Source: Thioploca sp.
Lineage (GTDB): Bacteria; Pseudomonadota; Gammaproteobacteria; Beggiatoales; Beggiatoaceae
Direction of reading: 5' to 3'
Assembly: GCA_012032555.1 (NCBI GenBank)
Contig: JAAUSR010000001.1
Location: 97,604-161,603 of the forward strand
DNA: 64,000 nt
Below, piece after piece: positions 54,337 to 63,870 of the stretch. Each line of letters begins with the position of its first letter. Within the stretch, counting starts at the first letter, position 1. Under the pieces are notes generated by a model that ran no database searches, was not told where the DNA came from, and saw nothing but the letters and a program-made list of their open reading frames with translations. A program made the translations under genes and the position numbers.

Positions 54337-55686
54337 ATGTTCAATTTAAAGCTACTCCAACGCGATCTTTTGGTTCTTTGGCATCCCTGTACTCAAATGA
54401 AAGATCACGAAACCTTACCTTTAATTCCTATTCGTCGCGGTGAGGGAATCTGGTTAGAAGATTTTAATGGGAATCGTTATATAGACGCTATCAGTTCGTG
54501 GTGGGTTAATTTATTTGGTCATGCTAATCCAAGAATTAATGCGGCTATACAAGATCAACTGGCCACTTTAGAGCACGTCATTTTGGCTGGTTGCAGCCAT
54601 GAACCGGTAATTGAATTATCGGAGCAACTATTAGCATTAACACCACCCAGTTTGACACGTTGTTTTTACGCAGATAATGGCTCTGCTGCCATAGAAGTGG
54701 CATTAAAAATGAGCTTTCATTATTGGCGTAATCAAGGACAACCTCAAAAACAACAATTTGTAACCTTGCAAGATAGTTATCATGGTGAAACGTTAGGTGC
54801 ATTAGCCGTTGGTGATGTGGCTTTATATAAAGAAATTTATGCCCCGCTATTAATGAAAACGATTACAGTCCCATCACCGGCGGGGTGTTATGCCGAACTG
54901 GGTGAGTCTTATGAAGATTATGCTCAGCGGCAATTTATGATGATGGAAACGTTACTCAAACAACAAGCCGATCGTATCGCTGCCGTAATTGTTGAGCCAT
55001 TGGTGCAGTGTGCTGGTGGGATGCGAATGTATCATCCTATTTACTTAAGTCAGTTGCGAGCCGCTTGTGATCAATATCAGATACACTTAATTGCCGATGA
55101 AATTGCAGTTGGGTTTGGACGTACTGGAACCTTCTTCGCTTGCGAACAAGCTAATATTGCAGCTGATTTTCTATGTTTATCTAAGGGCTTAACCGGTGGT
55201 TATTTGCCTTTATCAGTGGTATTGACAACGGAAAAAATTTATCAAGCTTTTTATGATGATTACACCAGTTTAAAAGCATTTTTACATTCACACAGTTATA
55301 CCGGCAATCCACTGGCCTGTCGAGCAGCACTAGCAACCTTAGCTATTTTTGCTCAGGATTCGGTAATTGAAAATAACCGTTATTTAGCGCAAGTAATGCG
55401 ACAAGCCACTCGTCCGCTACAAGATCATCCGCATGTAGGCGAAGTACGTCAACAGGGGATGATAGTTGCCATCGAAATGGTAAAAGATAAAAAAACCCGC
55501 CAACCTTATCCTTGGCAGGAACGGCGTGGTTTGCGAGTTTATCAATATGCCCTAACACAAGGTGCGTTATTACGTCCCTTAGGCAACGTGATTTATTTAA
55601 TGCCTCCTTATATCATTACCCCAGAACAAATTGAACGCTTAGCTCAAATTGCTTACCATGGCATTGAGCAAGCTACTCAAGATTGA
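54337..55686 (+). CDS. bioA: Adenosylmethionine-8-amino-7-oxononanoate aminotransferase
   Basis: BioA transfers the amino group of S-adenosylmethionine to 7-keto-8-aminopelargonate in biotin synthesis. The 449-residue protein shows LWHPCTQMKDH, ISSWWVNLFGHANPRI, LAGCSHEPVIEL, FYADNGSAAIEVALKM, SYHGETLGALAVGD, LIADEIAVGFGRTG and PLP lysine Lys283 in LSKGLTGGYLPL. W-H-P and the SSWW segment separate it from other class III aminotransferases. The start is ATG 54337 with AAGGCG upstream. It is followed 6 bp later by rsmE, so the two are probably co-transcribed. Confidence 0.96.
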   Translation: MFNLKLLQRDLLVLWHPCTQMKDHETLPLIPIRRGEGIWLEDFNGNRYIDAISSWWVNLFGHANPRINAAIQDQLATLEHVILAGCSHEPVIELSEQLLALTPPSLTRCFYADNGSAAIEVALKMSFHYWRNQGQPQKQQFVTLQDSYHGETLGALAVGDVALYKEIYAPLLMKTITVPSPAGCYAELGESYEDYAQRQFMMMETLLKQQADRIAAVIVEPLVQCAGGMRMYHPIYLSQLRAACDQYQIHLIADEIAVGFGRTGTFFACEQANIAADFLCLSKGLTGGYLPLSVVLTTEKIYQAFYDDYTSLKAFLHSHSYTGNPLACRAALATLAIFAQDSVIENNRYLAQVMRQATRPLQDHPHVGEVRQQGMIVAIEMVKDKKTRQPYPWQERRGLRVYQYALTQGALLRPLGNVIYLMPPYIITPEQIERLAQIAYHGIEQATQD

Positions 55687-55692
55687 GTAACA

Positions 55693-56421
55693 ATGCGATT
55701 ATCCAGATTCTACATCAATAAGCCACTCGTGGTTGGACAAAAAATTACCTTACCTAAAGAATTATCTCATTATTTAGTAACCGTGTTACGCCTACGGATT
55801 GGCGTAATCGTAACGCTATTTAACGGCCAAGGCGGAGAATATCAAGCGCGTTTAGTCGCGATAACTCAGAAAATAGCGCAATTACAAATCGAAGTATTCC
55901 ATGCTATCGAACGCGAATCGCGGTTATCACTCACCTTAGTTCAAGCTATTTCTCGTCCAGAGCATATGGATTACACGATCCAGAAGGCAGTAGAACTCGG
56001 TGTACATCAAATTGTACCGGTGATCACGGAACGAACACCACCACTTAATCCAGAAATACTCAATAAACGTCAAGCGCATTGGCACCAAATTATGCTCAGT
56101 GCCTGTGAGCAATGTGGTCGCAATCGCCTGGTACAATTCACTGAAATAATGCCACTCACCACTTGGTTAGCTCAAGTTCAATCCGGTCGTTGCATCGTAT
56201 TATCACCACACGCCCATAACACTCTATTTAAAGTCATTCAATCTGCTCATACCATAACCTTATTAGTGGGGGCTGAAGGTGGCTTAAGTGAAATGGAGAT
56301 TCAACAAGCTATCCAAGCTGGTTATCAAGATATTCAGTTAGGACCACGGATACTCCGCACTGAAACTGCTGCAACCGCCATCCTAGCGATCTGTCAAGCT
56401 TGGCAAGGCGATTTACGGTAA
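55693..56421 (+). CDS. rsmE: 16S rRNA (uracil1498-N3)-methyltransferase
   Basis: RsmE methylates U1498 of 16S rRNA. The 242-residue SPOUT methyltransferase has an N-terminal PUA-like part (LSRFYINKPLVVGQ, HYLVTVLRLRIG), AISRPEHMDYTIQKAVELGV, CEQCGRNRLVQF and the C-terminal knot LLVGAEGGLSEMEI with LGPRILRTETAATAIL, the SAM-binding signature. It lies 6 bp after bioA. Its last 9 bp overlap the convergent cytochrome P460 gene. Confidence 0.96.
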   Translation: MRLSRFYINKPLVVGQKITLPKELSHYLVTVLRLRIGVIVTLFNGQGGEYQARLVAITQKIAQLQIEVFHAIERESRLSLTLVQAISRPEHMDYTIQKAVELGVHQIVPVITERTPPLNPEILNKRQAHWHQIMLSACEQCGRNRLVQFTEIMPLTTWLAQVQSGRCIVLSPHAHNTLFKVIQSAHTITLLVGAEGGLSEMEIQQAIQAGYQDIQLGPRILRTETAATAILAICQAWQGDLR

Positions 56422-56931
56422 TGACACAGGTCGAGTAAACACATAATCATTTGCTTTTACTGGGGTATGACAGCCAAAGCATTCTTTAACAAAATCAACA
56501 TCTTTTCCATAGGGTTGTTGTTCCATACCAAGCCACCGTGCAAATCCCCAGCCCCCAGTGGTTGCATATTTTTCAGCAGCCTTAATCATAAATTCAGCGT
56601 GAACGAAATCACCTGGTATAGTTGCGGTAGGCCATTTTTCATGTTGGGTGTCTTTCCAAACTAATTTAGCGAGAATAGTTCCTTCTGGCCACGGGTTAGT
56701 TTTACCTTCTCTAGCGGCTTGAATAGCAATATCATTACCTAAAATAACTCTCAAAGTATTATTATCAGTGCGATGCGAAGTGGCAATAACTCGCCAATCT
56801 TTATAATTTATTGGCAAACTAATACCATTTGGCGCTGGTGCGATGTTAGCTTTTTGTGAAAAAGCCATGCTTGTAAAGATACTACTGATTACAATAACCG
56901 TTATAACAATGTGTGGTTTGATAAACTTCAT
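56413..56931 (-). CDS. Cytochrome P460-family haem protein
   Basis: This 172-residue protein has a signal peptide (residues ~1-26), the P460/cytochrome c'-beta domain (YKDWRVIATSHRTDNNTLR, VILGNDIAIQAAREGKTNPW, GTILAKLVWK, WGFARWLGM) and a C-terminal haem c site CFGCH near residue 150. P460 proteins oxidise hydroxylamine or bind NO by means of a Lys-cross-linked haem, while c'-beta relatives lack the cross-link. Lys residues are present in the relevant strand, but the cross-link cannot be judged by eye. A periplasmic nitrogen-oxide detoxifying role would fit a nitrate-using sulfur bacterium. Confidence 0.9.
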   Translation of the reverse strand: MKFIKPHIVITVIVISSIFTSMAFSQKANIAPAPNGISLPINYKDWRVIATSHRTDNNTLRVILGNDIAIQAAREGKTNPWPEGTILAKLVWKDTQHEKWPTATIPGDFVHAEFMIKAAEKYATTGGWGFARWLGMEQQPYGKDVDFVKECFGCHTPVKANDYVFTRPVSLP

Positions 56932-57250
56932 TTAATTTTATAACCCCGCTTTACTACACAAAATTAACTAAATATCAGCTTGTAATATACACTAATTACC
57001 TACTATTATCAGCTAAGCCAAGTAGTGCAAGCACCGCTAACCAAATTGAAGATAGGTATTTACAAAATATTACCGACAACTGGCCTTGGCTCGTTGTCCC
57101 ATTGAACCGGTTAATCGACAGGGTAAGGTGGTCAAGGAAATCTATCGAGGCAAACATAAGTGTTACTCTAAAACGTGGAATTTAATGGCCAGTGGGATCA
57201 ATTGTCAATACTGCATTATAACAATAGCAATTATTTAAGAAAGATGTTTA
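56932..57250. other. Intergenic region with an unassigned coding-like fragment
   Basis: Apart from probable promoter sequence near both ends, the stretch 57080-57220 has an open frame on the + strand reading CPIEPVNRQGKVVKEIYRG and KHKCYSKTWNL. It looks like a remnant of a longer protein, possibly a transposase, but I cannot assign it. No start codon or full domain is present. Confidence 0.25.
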
Positions 57251-58018
57251 ATGATTAAATTTATCACGGTATTAAATAAGCATTCTAAGTTAGTAAATGT
57301 TTTTATTTTTAGCTTGATAGGATTATTTACCTGGCTAATTTATTTAGCCGCTTGTTGGGGATTAGCTGATTTATTAACGAAACCAGCATCCTACCGTCTT
57401 TCTCTTTGGGAACAACAAGGTTTAAACACCGAATCGGCTTGGGAAAATACGCTTATTCAACTCAAGTTGGCAATTGATTTAGAACCCGAAAATCCGGATT
57501 TATTAGAATTAATTTCTAGGGCATATTATTTGCATAGTAATTTCGATATAAGCATAAAACTTCAATTAACCTCACTACAACAAGCATTAAATTATAATTT
57601 ACAGGCGATTCGACAAAGACCAGTTTCTGCTTATACTTGGGCTAATATTGCTTTACTTAAATCACAATTGAAACAATATGATGCTCAATTTGAAACTGCC
57701 CTTAAACAGGCAATAATTTGGGGAAAATGGGAACCGTTGATACAACACCTCGTTATCGAGGCTGGTTTGGACGCTTGGTATCAACTGTCCCAATCGACAC
57801 GTTGGCTGGTACTCGCAGCGATTGAGCGAGGGATATTCTTACAACCTCAGCTTATCAAAGCACTTATCAATAAGTATCAGCGAATTTACACCCTCTGTGC
57901 CTATCTTGACCTTTATAAAGAACACCCAGGTTTCGCTAATACTTTCTCCATTGATCGACAGCCAATACAACTGATTCAATTTTGTCAACAAATTAACTTT
58001 GGAGAAACCAAACCATGA
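57251..58018 (+). CDS. Membrane-anchored TPR-like protein, possibly polysaccharide-related
   Basis: This 255-residue protein has a transmembrane helix at about residues 15-40 (VFIFSLIGLFTWLIYLAACW). A helical, tetratricopeptide-like domain follows (LKLAIDLEPENPDLLELISRAYY, ALNYNLQAIRQRPVSAYTWANIALL, each read in parts). The pattern of one N-terminal helix followed by D-L-E-P-E-N-P-type repeats resembles VpsP-like accessory proteins of exopolysaccharide export, but no polysaccharide operon is adjacent, so this is tentative. Its TGA overlaps the next gene's ATG (ATGA), indicating coupled translation. Confidence 0.55.
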   Translation: MIKFITVLNKHSKLVNVFIFSLIGLFTWLIYLAACWGLADLLTKPASYRLSLWEQQGLNTESAWENTLIQLKLAIDLEPENPDLLELISRAYYLHSNFDISIKLQLTSLQQALNYNLQAIRQRPVSAYTWANIALLKSQLKQYDAQFETALKQAIIWGKWEPLIQHLVIEAGLDAWYQLSQSTRWLVLAAIERGIFLQPQLIKALINKYQRIYTLCAYLDLYKEHPGFANTFSIDRQPIQLIQFCQQINFGETKP

Positions 58019-58605
58019 ACAAGCAAATCATTATAGGGCTCATAGCCGGATTGATATTAAATACCATCGGTTCCCTCGTACAAGCCGATATCGTAACTGA
58101 TATTCGAGCCGGGGTTTCACCTCAACAAGTGGTAAAATTAGCTTTAAGTAACAAGTTAGCACCGATTCAGATAGTCACTCAACTCATCGCCGCCGGTGTT
58201 AATCCTATTATCGGTGCCGTTGTGGTTGCCCGTGCCTTACCTGATGAAGCAATCAATATTGCAGTTGCCGCTGTGGCCACTAAAACTACGTTTTGTAAAT
58301 CAATGAAATCACCGGAAGAACATTCTAATTGTCTAAACTTGGTTTCACAAATGGCAATAGAAATTGCAGATGCAGTTGCTGAAGTTGTCCCAGAGCAAAG
58401 AGAAGCGATTATTAATGCTGTAGCTCAGGCTGCACCGGAAACAACTATGGTCATCGCTAATTTTCATCCTGACCCCACTATTCGTATAGCTCATCCGGCT
58501 TTCATGCAACAAGAAACCACCATTACTACACCACCTCAGCCTTCTTTGAACACAACTAACCATTGTTTACAAAATCAAAACGATTGTGTAAGTCCGAGTC
58601 AGTAA
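58015..58605 (+). CDS. Secreted helical protein of unknown function, coupled to 57251
   Basis: This 196-residue protein has a signal peptide (residues ~1-24, ending LVQAD). It continues with helical A/V/I-rich repeats (ALSNKLAPIQIVTQLIAAG, AINIAVAAVATK, IAVAVAEVVPEQREA-like) and a T/P/Q-rich tail with two Cys (HCLQNQNDC). Repeated short helices with P at the turns (VSPQQVVKLAL, APIQIVTQLI, NPIIGAVVVARALP, VPEQREAIINAVAQ, written in parts) suggest a small solenoid. No family is recognised. The 4-bp overlap with the membrane TPR-like gene shows that they form one unit, probably working together at the envelope. Confidence 0.55.
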   Translation: MNKQIIIGLIAGLILNTIGSLVQADIVTDIRAGVSPQQVVKLALSNKLAPIQIVTQLIAAGVNPIIGAVVVARALPDEAINIAVAAVATKTTFCKSMKSPEEHSNCLNLVSQMAIEIADAVAEVVPEQREAIINAVAQAAPETTMVIANFHPDPTIRIAHPAFMQQETTITTPPQPSLNTTNHCLQNQNDCVSPSQ

Positions 58606-58607
58606 TG

Positions 58608-59579
58608 TTATTCGTTTAAATCAAAGTCATTTCCCGTGCTATGACCCTCTTCTGAAAAAGGAAACGATATCTTGGAGCGAGCTAGCACGGAATTCTTCTT
58701 TAAATACACCAATAACAAAGAAATAGCCGCTGGTGTTATGCCAGGAATACGGGAGGCTTGACCAATCGTGGTAGGGCGATGTTGCAGCAATTTCTGACAA
58801 ACTTCGCTGGACAAGCCTCGAATTTGACTATAATCTAAATTAATTGGCAAAGTGGCTTCTTCGTAGCGACGTAATCGAGCAATTTCGGTTTGTTGGCGAT
58901 CAATATAGCCACCATATTTTTGCTGAATTTCAATTTGCTGCTGAATTTCTGTTGCTACTGCGATGGCAGCGACTTGAGGTAAACGTAATAAATCTTGATA
59001 AGTCATTTCCGGACGACGTAATAATTCTAAACAATTAACTTCACGTCGGATACTAATATTATTAAGGTTAGCAATTTCTTCATCTTCTGGATGCAACCAT
59101 AATTGACTCAGCCGCTGTTTTTCGGTCAGAATTGCTGCTTGTTTAGTGGCTAACCGCTGCCATTGTTTTTCACCCACTAAACCCAGTTGATATCCTATTT
59201 CAGTTAAGCGTAAATCGGCATTATCTTCTCGCAAAGATAACCGATATTCTGCACGACTCGTAAACATGCGATAGGGTTCATTAGTTCCCCGCGTAATCAA
59301 ATCATCAATCAATACCCCGATATAGGCTTCATCACGACGTGGTGTCCAAGGTGCTTTACCTTGAACTTGTAAGGCGGCATTAAGACCCGCAATAAGTCCT
59401 TGTGCAGCCGCTTCTTCATAACCAGTCGTACCATTAATTTGTCCCGCAAAAAACAATCCCGCTATTTGTTTAGTTTCTAAAGTGGGATATAGATCGCGCG
59501 GATCAAAAAAATCGTATTCAATCGCATAACCGGGACGTGTGATATGCGCTTTTTCAAAACCGCGAATGGAACGTACCAT
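58608..59579 (-). CDS. mnmG: tRNA uridine-5-carboxymethylaminomethyl modification enzyme MnmG, C-terminal part
   Basis: This frame encodes the C-terminal half of MnmG (GidA): [75 protein letters not shown] and [20 protein letters not shown] (given in parts), then the tRNA-binding helical domain to the stop at 58608. Its ATG at 59579 is internal to the real gene: the preceding frame (59582-60547) is the N-terminal half and ends by frameshift. Restoring one base joins them into 646 residues. The 3' end is 2 bp from the convergent 58015 gene. Confidence 0.9.
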   Translation of the reverse strand: MVRSIRGFEKAHITRPGYAIEYDFFDPRDLYPTLETKQIAGLFFAGQINGTTGYEEAAAQGLIAGLNAALQVQGKAPWTPRRDEAYIGVLIDDLITRGTNEPYRMFTSRAEYRLSLREDNADLRLTEIGYQLGLVGEKQWQRLATKQAAILTEKQRLSQLWLHPEDEEIANLNNISIRREVNCLELLRRPEMTYQDLLRLPQVAAIAVATEIQQQIEIQQKYGGYIDRQQTEIARLRRYEEATLPINLDYSQIRGLSSEVCQKLLQHRPTTIGQASRIPGITPAAISLLLVYLKKNSVLARSKISFPFSEEGHSTGNDFDLNE

Positions 59580-59581
59580 CT

Positions 59582-60547
59582 CTAATTGGATATCAAGGGT
59601 AGACTGGTAGAAATACCATTGGGATAAATTTCTAGGGATTCTAACCCTTCTGGTTCGACGAAAATTTGATGTGAATCTTTATTGGCAAAGCGAACAACTT
59701 TATCTTCAATAGAAGGGCAATAACGCGGACCAATACTTTCAATGACACCAGTATAGATAGGGGATCGATCTAAACCACGGCGAATAATGTCATGCGTTTC
59801 TTCACTGGTAGAAGTGACGTAACAGGGTACTTGACGTGGATGCTGATTCGCATTACTCCCAAAAGAAAATACGGGCACTGGATTATCAGCAAGTTGTACT
59901 TCCATAACTGAATAATCAAGACTACGACTATCTAGTCGAGGCGGTGTACCCGTTTTCAAGCGACCAACTCGAAATGGGAGTTCTCGCAAACGTTCTGATA
60001 GAGTAATAGCCGGTAGATCACCAGCGCGTCCGCCAGGATAATGAGATAAACCAATATGAATTAAACCGCTGAGAAACGTCCCCGTTGTCAATACAACTGC
60101 GGGAGCAAATAAGCGGATTCCAGTTTGAGTAATAACGCCGGCAATTAAACCATTTCTAACGATTAAATCATCAGCCGCTTGTTGAAATACTTTTAAGCCA
60201 CTTTGAGTTTCAATCGCTTTGCGTACCGCTATTTTATACAACATTCGATCGATCTGGGCACGTGTCGCACGAACAGCGGGACCTTTACTCGCGTTAAGAA
60301 TACGAAATTGAATACCGGCTTGATCAGCAGCACGGGCCATTAATCCACCTAAAGCATCAATTTCTTTAACCAAGTGACCTTTACCAATGCCACCAATCGC
60401 TGGATTACAGGACATTTGTCCTAAGGTTTCAACCTGATGAGTCAATAATAGAGTATGCGCTCCCATACGAGCCGCAGCCAAAGCTGCTTCTGTACCGGCA
60501 TGTCCGCCACCGACAACAATCACCTCAAAATTTTCTGGATAGTCCAT
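59582..60547 (-). CDS. mnmG: MnmG (GidA), N-terminal FAD-binding part, frame broken
   Basis: MnmG with MnmE modifies U34 of tRNAs. This 321-residue part holds the FAD-binding region ([40 protein letters not shown] in parts), [38 protein letters not shown] and [19 protein letters not shown]. After that the expected [10 protein letters not shown] is reached only if one G is restored (minus-strand TTGATATCC should be TTGGATATCC, about 59594). The gene is widely conserved and near-essential, so a sequence error is likely. speE lies 85 bp upstream on the same strand. Confidence 0.92.
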   Translation of the reverse strand: MDYPENFEVIVVGGGHAGTEAALAAARMGAHTLLLTHQVETLGQMSCNPAIGGIGKGHLVKEIDALGGLMARAADQAGIQFRILNASKGPAVRATRAQIDRMLYKIAVRKAIETQSGLKVFQQAADDLIVRNGLIAGVITQTGIRLFAPAVVLTTGTFLSGLIHIGLSHYPGGRAGDLPAITLSERLRELPFRVGRLKTGTPPRLDSRSLDYSVMEVQLADNPVPVFSFGSNANQHPRQVPCYVTSTSEETHDIIRRGLDRSPIYTGVIESIGPRYCPSIEDKVVRFANKDSHQIFVEPEGLESLEIYPNGISTSLPLISN

Positions 60548-60632
60548 AGGTGTTTTTCATTAATTCATTATCAATTCAGCTTAGCGCAAAAAACTGCCTT
60601 TTTCATTCAGCGAGAGAAAGTGTTTAGATAGA

Positions 60633-61487
60633 TTAATCGGGTAAAGCAGCGGCTAAAAAATTAGGTAACACCAAGCTAGCTTGATGAATATCAACATTGT
60701 AATAACGAGTAATAAAAGGTTTATCATGAACAGCTTCGCTGCGAAATTGTGTTAAATCAACCATTCCGGCTAAAGTTGCTGTCCACCAACCGGAGGGGTA
60801 AACACATTGAGGAAAATGTAGACTACGGGTATTTTCAAAACCCGCTTCTCGCATGGCTTGGTGCATCGATTGCAGTAAAGGCAGATGTAACAGTGGCGAT
60901 TCACTTTGTTGTACTAATAACCCATCGGAAGCCAATACCCGCCGACAGTTACGATAAAATTCTACTGTGAACAAACCTTCTCCTGGTCCTAAGGGATCAG
61001 TACTATCAACAATAATGATATCAACCAAATCATCGGGGGCTTCTGCCATCCATTTAATACCATCTTCAAAGTAAAATTCAGCACGGGAATCATTATTCGA
61101 TTCACAAAGGGTAGGAAAATATTGTTCAGCTAACCGAGTTACCGCTTCGTCAATTTCAATTTGTAATGCTCTTTCAATACGAGGATGTTTTAAAACTTCG
61201 CGTAAGGTACCACAATCACCACCACCAATAATAGCAACACTACGTGGATCGGGATGAGTGAATAATACCGGATGTGCTATCATTTCGTGATAGATAAAAT
61301 TATCGCGATCCGTGAGCATGATCATATCATCCAATGTCATCAAATTGCCAAATTCGGTCGTTTCATAAATTGTAATTTTTTGAAAGGGCGTATGTTCTTC
61401 GTGTAATTTAGCCTTAATCTGCAATGAAAAGGCACACCCCGTATTTAATCCCAACTCAGTAAACCAATTATTATCTAAATTCATCAC
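60633..61487 (-). CDS. speE: Spermidine synthase (polyamine aminopropyltransferase)
   Basis: SpeE transfers aminopropyl from decarboxylated SAM to putrescine. The 284-residue protein shows FGNLMTLDDMIMLTDRDNFI, YHEMIAHPVLFTHP, VAIIGGGDCGTLREVLKHP, DDLVDIIIVDSTDPLGPGE (catalytic Asp), GLLVQQSESPLLH and YPSGWWTATLA. All family motifs and the length are typical. speD is not adjacent. Confidence 0.95.
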   Translation of the reverse strand: MMNLDNNWFTELGLNTGCAFSLQIKAKLHEEHTPFQKITIYETTEFGNLMTLDDMIMLTDRDNFIYHEMIAHPVLFTHPDPRSVAIIGGGDCGTLREVLKHPRIERALQIEIDEAVTRLAEQYFPTLCESNNDSRAEFYFEDGIKWMAEAPDDLVDIIIVDSTDPLGPGEGLFTVEFYRNCRRVLASDGLLVQQSESPLLHLPLLQSMHQAMREAGFENTRSLHFPQCVYPSGWWTATLAGMVDLTQFRSEAVHDKPFITRYYNVDIHQASLVLPNFLAAALPD

Positions 61488-61873
61488 TTCAATCCTTATA
61501 TAAATAAGCTAGTATAGCAATTTTTAAAAAATTTATATTTATAAACAATAGACTTTATCGGGCAAGTGCCCACCAATATTAGTTAGAATGAGACAATAAT
61601 ACACTCTCTCAAGTCATTACTCCAAACGGGTTTAAAATGTTTTCGTTTGAAACTCAACAGAGCGAGTTCTTCTTTTTCAGGTTTAACTGGTAACAAAAGA
61701 AAGAATTATTGCTCCTACACCACAAAGAATCCATTCTGAAAAATGGAATAGTCATCAGATATTAAGAAGGTGACAATTGATAACAAAAGCAGCTTAAAAC
61801 ACGAGAACGCGATTCGATCCGACTAAGTAAAAATAGTGCTTTTTAAGCGAGACGCAGTTTAAATAATTTAATT
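61488..61873. other. Intergenic region, nothing recognised
   Basis: These 386 bases between speE and plsC hold no open frame with coding features, no clear terminator and no repeat that I can identify. It should contain the speE promoter. Confidence 0.4.
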
Positions 61874-62596
61874 CTAGATTGATTCACTTACGAAAAATCG
61901 TTGCATCGTTTCTTCTATCCAATTTTGAGCCAAAAAATTGATTTCTTTAGCATTTTTACCAGTTGATTCTAACTGAGGACCAATAATAACCTGAATCGTG
62001 CCAGGTCTTTTAATAAAACCGCGTGACCGCCAAAATTGCCCAGAATTATGTGCAACCGGTACTACTGGATAACCACTTTGAGCAGCAAGTAAAGCACCAC
62101 CAATCCCATAGCGTTGTTGTTGACCCCATGTAACTCGAGTCCCTTCTGGAAAAATAACGATCCATAATCCTTGAGCCAAACGTTGTTTACCTTGTTCAAT
62201 AATCTGTTGCATCGATTGATGAATCCGTCGGCGATTAATCGCAATTGGGTTTAAGGTAGCTAATGCCCAACCAAACAGAGGAATCCAGAGTAATTCTCTT
62301 TTCAATAACCAAACTTGGTTTGGAAAAATTTCTTGAAAGGCAATAGTTTCCCAAGCAGATTGATGTTTACTTAAAATGATAGCTGCTGTGGTAGGTAAAT
62401 GTTCTAATCCCTGTACTTGATAAGTCAGATGACAGGTTTTTCTAAGCCACCAGATGACAAAACGTCCCCATTTGGTCATGATTCGGTAACGTTGTTGGTA
62501 AGGTAAAGGTAATATCAACAGTGACAATGGCGCAAAAATTAAAATGGCTAAAATCATGCCGATATAAAACCACAAAGAACGTAAAAACAATATCAT
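61874..62596 (-). CDS. plsC: 1-acyl-sn-glycerol-3-phosphate acyltransferase
   Basis: This 240-residue PlsC-type acyltransferase makes phosphatidic acid in the inner membrane. An N-terminal membrane helix (FYIGMILAILIFAPLSLLIL) precedes the catalytic motif SKHQSAWETIAF, an H-x4-E version of H-x4-D that occurs in a proteobacterial subgroup. NPIAINRRRIHQ, IVIFPEGTRVTWG (the EGTR motif) and VPVAHNSGQFW follow. It is convergent or unlinked to its neighbours. Confidence 0.92.
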   Translation of the reverse strand: MILFLRSLWFYIGMILAILIFAPLSLLILPLPYQQRYRIMTKWGRFVIWWLRKTCHLTYQVQGLEHLPTTAAIILSKHQSAWETIAFQEIFPNQVWLLKRELLWIPLFGWALATLNPIAINRRRIHQSMQQIIEQGKQRLAQGLWIVIFPEGTRVTWGQQQRYGIGGALLAAQSGYPVVPVAHNSGQFWRSRGFIKRPGTIQVIIGPQLESTGKNAKEINFLAQNWIEETMQRFFVSESI

Positions 62597-62760
62597 TGTT
62601 TCAGTACCCTATGAGTTAAACTACTGAGAAAAAAGTTGTCTAATATAATGAGATGAACTTCTATTCACTGTAGTGAATACGATGACATTAACTTCTAATG
62701 GTATGTTACTTCCAACGAGTTAATTCACCTTTATATAATGATAGTAACGGAACACAACAA

Positions 62761-62881
62761 TGCCATTAAGTTAATAAAAAGTTCTCATCTCTGGCTAGAA
62801 GAGGCAAATCAAATCGCTTAACTTAATAGCATTAGTTTGCTAGAGGCAGACCTACGCGTCTGCTTATTAACTTAATAGCAT
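62761..62881. repeat. Cluster of TGCCATTAAGTTAA-type repeats
   Basis: TGCCATTAAGTTAA occurs at 62761-62774. Its inverse form TTAACTTAATAGCA occurs at 62818-62831 and 62867-62880, and another forward copy is at 63871-63884. Between the last two inverse copies is a GCAGAC/GTCTGC stem. The arrangement resembles ends of miniature elements. The rest of 62597-63084 has only short palindromes such as GTGGGA/TCCCAC (62885-62910) and no gene. Confidence 0.55.
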
Positions 62882-63084
62882 TGAGTGGGACACAAATACG
62901 TCGTTCCCACGATAAGCGCATTTTGTAGGGGCAGGGGTTTGTCCCTAATTAATATCTGAATAGTAGTGATGCACCGGTATAGAATACCTACTATACTTTG
63001 ACTTTAAAAGTAACCCGGAACAACTCAACTCAATAAGTAGAAAATAAAAACAAGAGTTGGAATCAGAACTTGAATCCAAAGAAA

Positions 63085-63113
63085 GGAAAAATCAAGACTT
63101 TGTCAAGGACAAA
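63085..63113 (-). terminator. Possible weak terminator of the tRNA unit
   Basis: On the minus strand a 6-bp stem TTTGTC/GACAAA (63099-63113) is followed by GTCTTGATTTTT. The stem is short and the T-run is offset, so it is only a candidate end for the tRNA-Ala/tRNA-Glu transcript. Confidence 0.35.
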
Positions 63114-63121
63114 CAATAATG

Positions 63122-63194
63122 CGTCCCCAAGGGGAGTCGAACCCCTGTTACCGCCGTGAAAGGGCGATGTCCTAGGCCTCTAGACGATGGGGAC
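63122..63194 (-). tRNA. tRNA-Glu (UUC)
   Basis: The minus strand folds as a 73-nt tRNA: acceptor GTCCCCA/TGGGGAC with discriminator G, anticodon loop CTTTCAC with UUC, T-arm AGGGGTTCGACTCCCCT. CCA is not encoded. It lies 16 nt after tRNA-Ala in the same unit. Confidence 0.96.
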
Positions 63195-63210
63195 ATGATG
63201 ATGTTTTTGG

Positions 63211-63286
<76 letters not shown>

Positions 63287-63306
63287 CCTTCCGAAAACTT
63301 TTAAAA

Positions 63307-63335
63307 AGTCTAAAGTCTTCTGGCCAATTTGTCAA
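63307..63335 (-). promoter_or_regulatory. Sigma-70 promoter of the tRNA-Ala/tRNA-Glu unit
   Basis: On the minus strand a perfect -35 TTGACA (63335-63330) is separated by exactly 17 bp from TAGACT (63312-63307, 4 of 6 to TATAAT). Transcription would start near 63300, about 14 nt before tRNA-Ala. Confidence 0.85.
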
Positions 63336-63563
63336 GTGGTTTTATAAGTCTTGCAAGGCCACTTTCTTTGGAAAAAGGCTAATATTCTTCCTACTGTTAC
63401 CGTTTAAGAGAGAAAAAGGCTAATCACAGCCAGCATGGGACTAGAGTGTTTCGAAGGCAAGGCAGAGATGATCCTAGAAAAACCTAATGAGGTAAGCTCC
63501 CGGTTAATCTATGGTGTTTGATGATAAATAGAAACGGGCTTCAGTTCAATATAACCTCTTGCT

Positions 63564-63820
63564 CTATCCCGCAGGTTGAGCGGTATAAAAACCGTTATTA
63601 TTGTTGACTACAATCATAGCCTGAGCATTGAGGAAAAGATTATGGGAAGGCTTGTGGGGCTGAAAAGAATAAGCCACTCCAGCGGCCACCCGATTGAGCC
63701 TAAAACCGGTTAAACTGCGGTGACGAGAATGCTCTAATGGAGAGATATTTTTAAGTGGGTCGTTAAGGGTCTCGATGAGAGAGCTGTTACGCAACAAGCT
63801 CTTATCAAAGTCCTCTCAGA
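63564..63820 (-). pseudogene. IS982-family transposase C-terminal relic
   Basis: The minus-strand frame reads DKSLLRNSSLIETLNDPLKN, then ISPLEHSRHRSLTGF and VAYSFQPHKPSHNL, the well-known C-terminal end of IS982 transposases (L-x-x-R-x-x-I-E-T-x-x-x-x-L-K-x-x-x-x-I-E-H-S-R-H-R-S). A stop lies just upstream and the catalytic region is missing, so the element is dead. 63287-63563 carries the tRNA promoter and nothing else recognised. Confidence 0.85.
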
Positions 63821-63870
63821 CCACCGGTTTCATATTTCGGCGTAACCTCGTTACCAACGGCACGCCTCAC

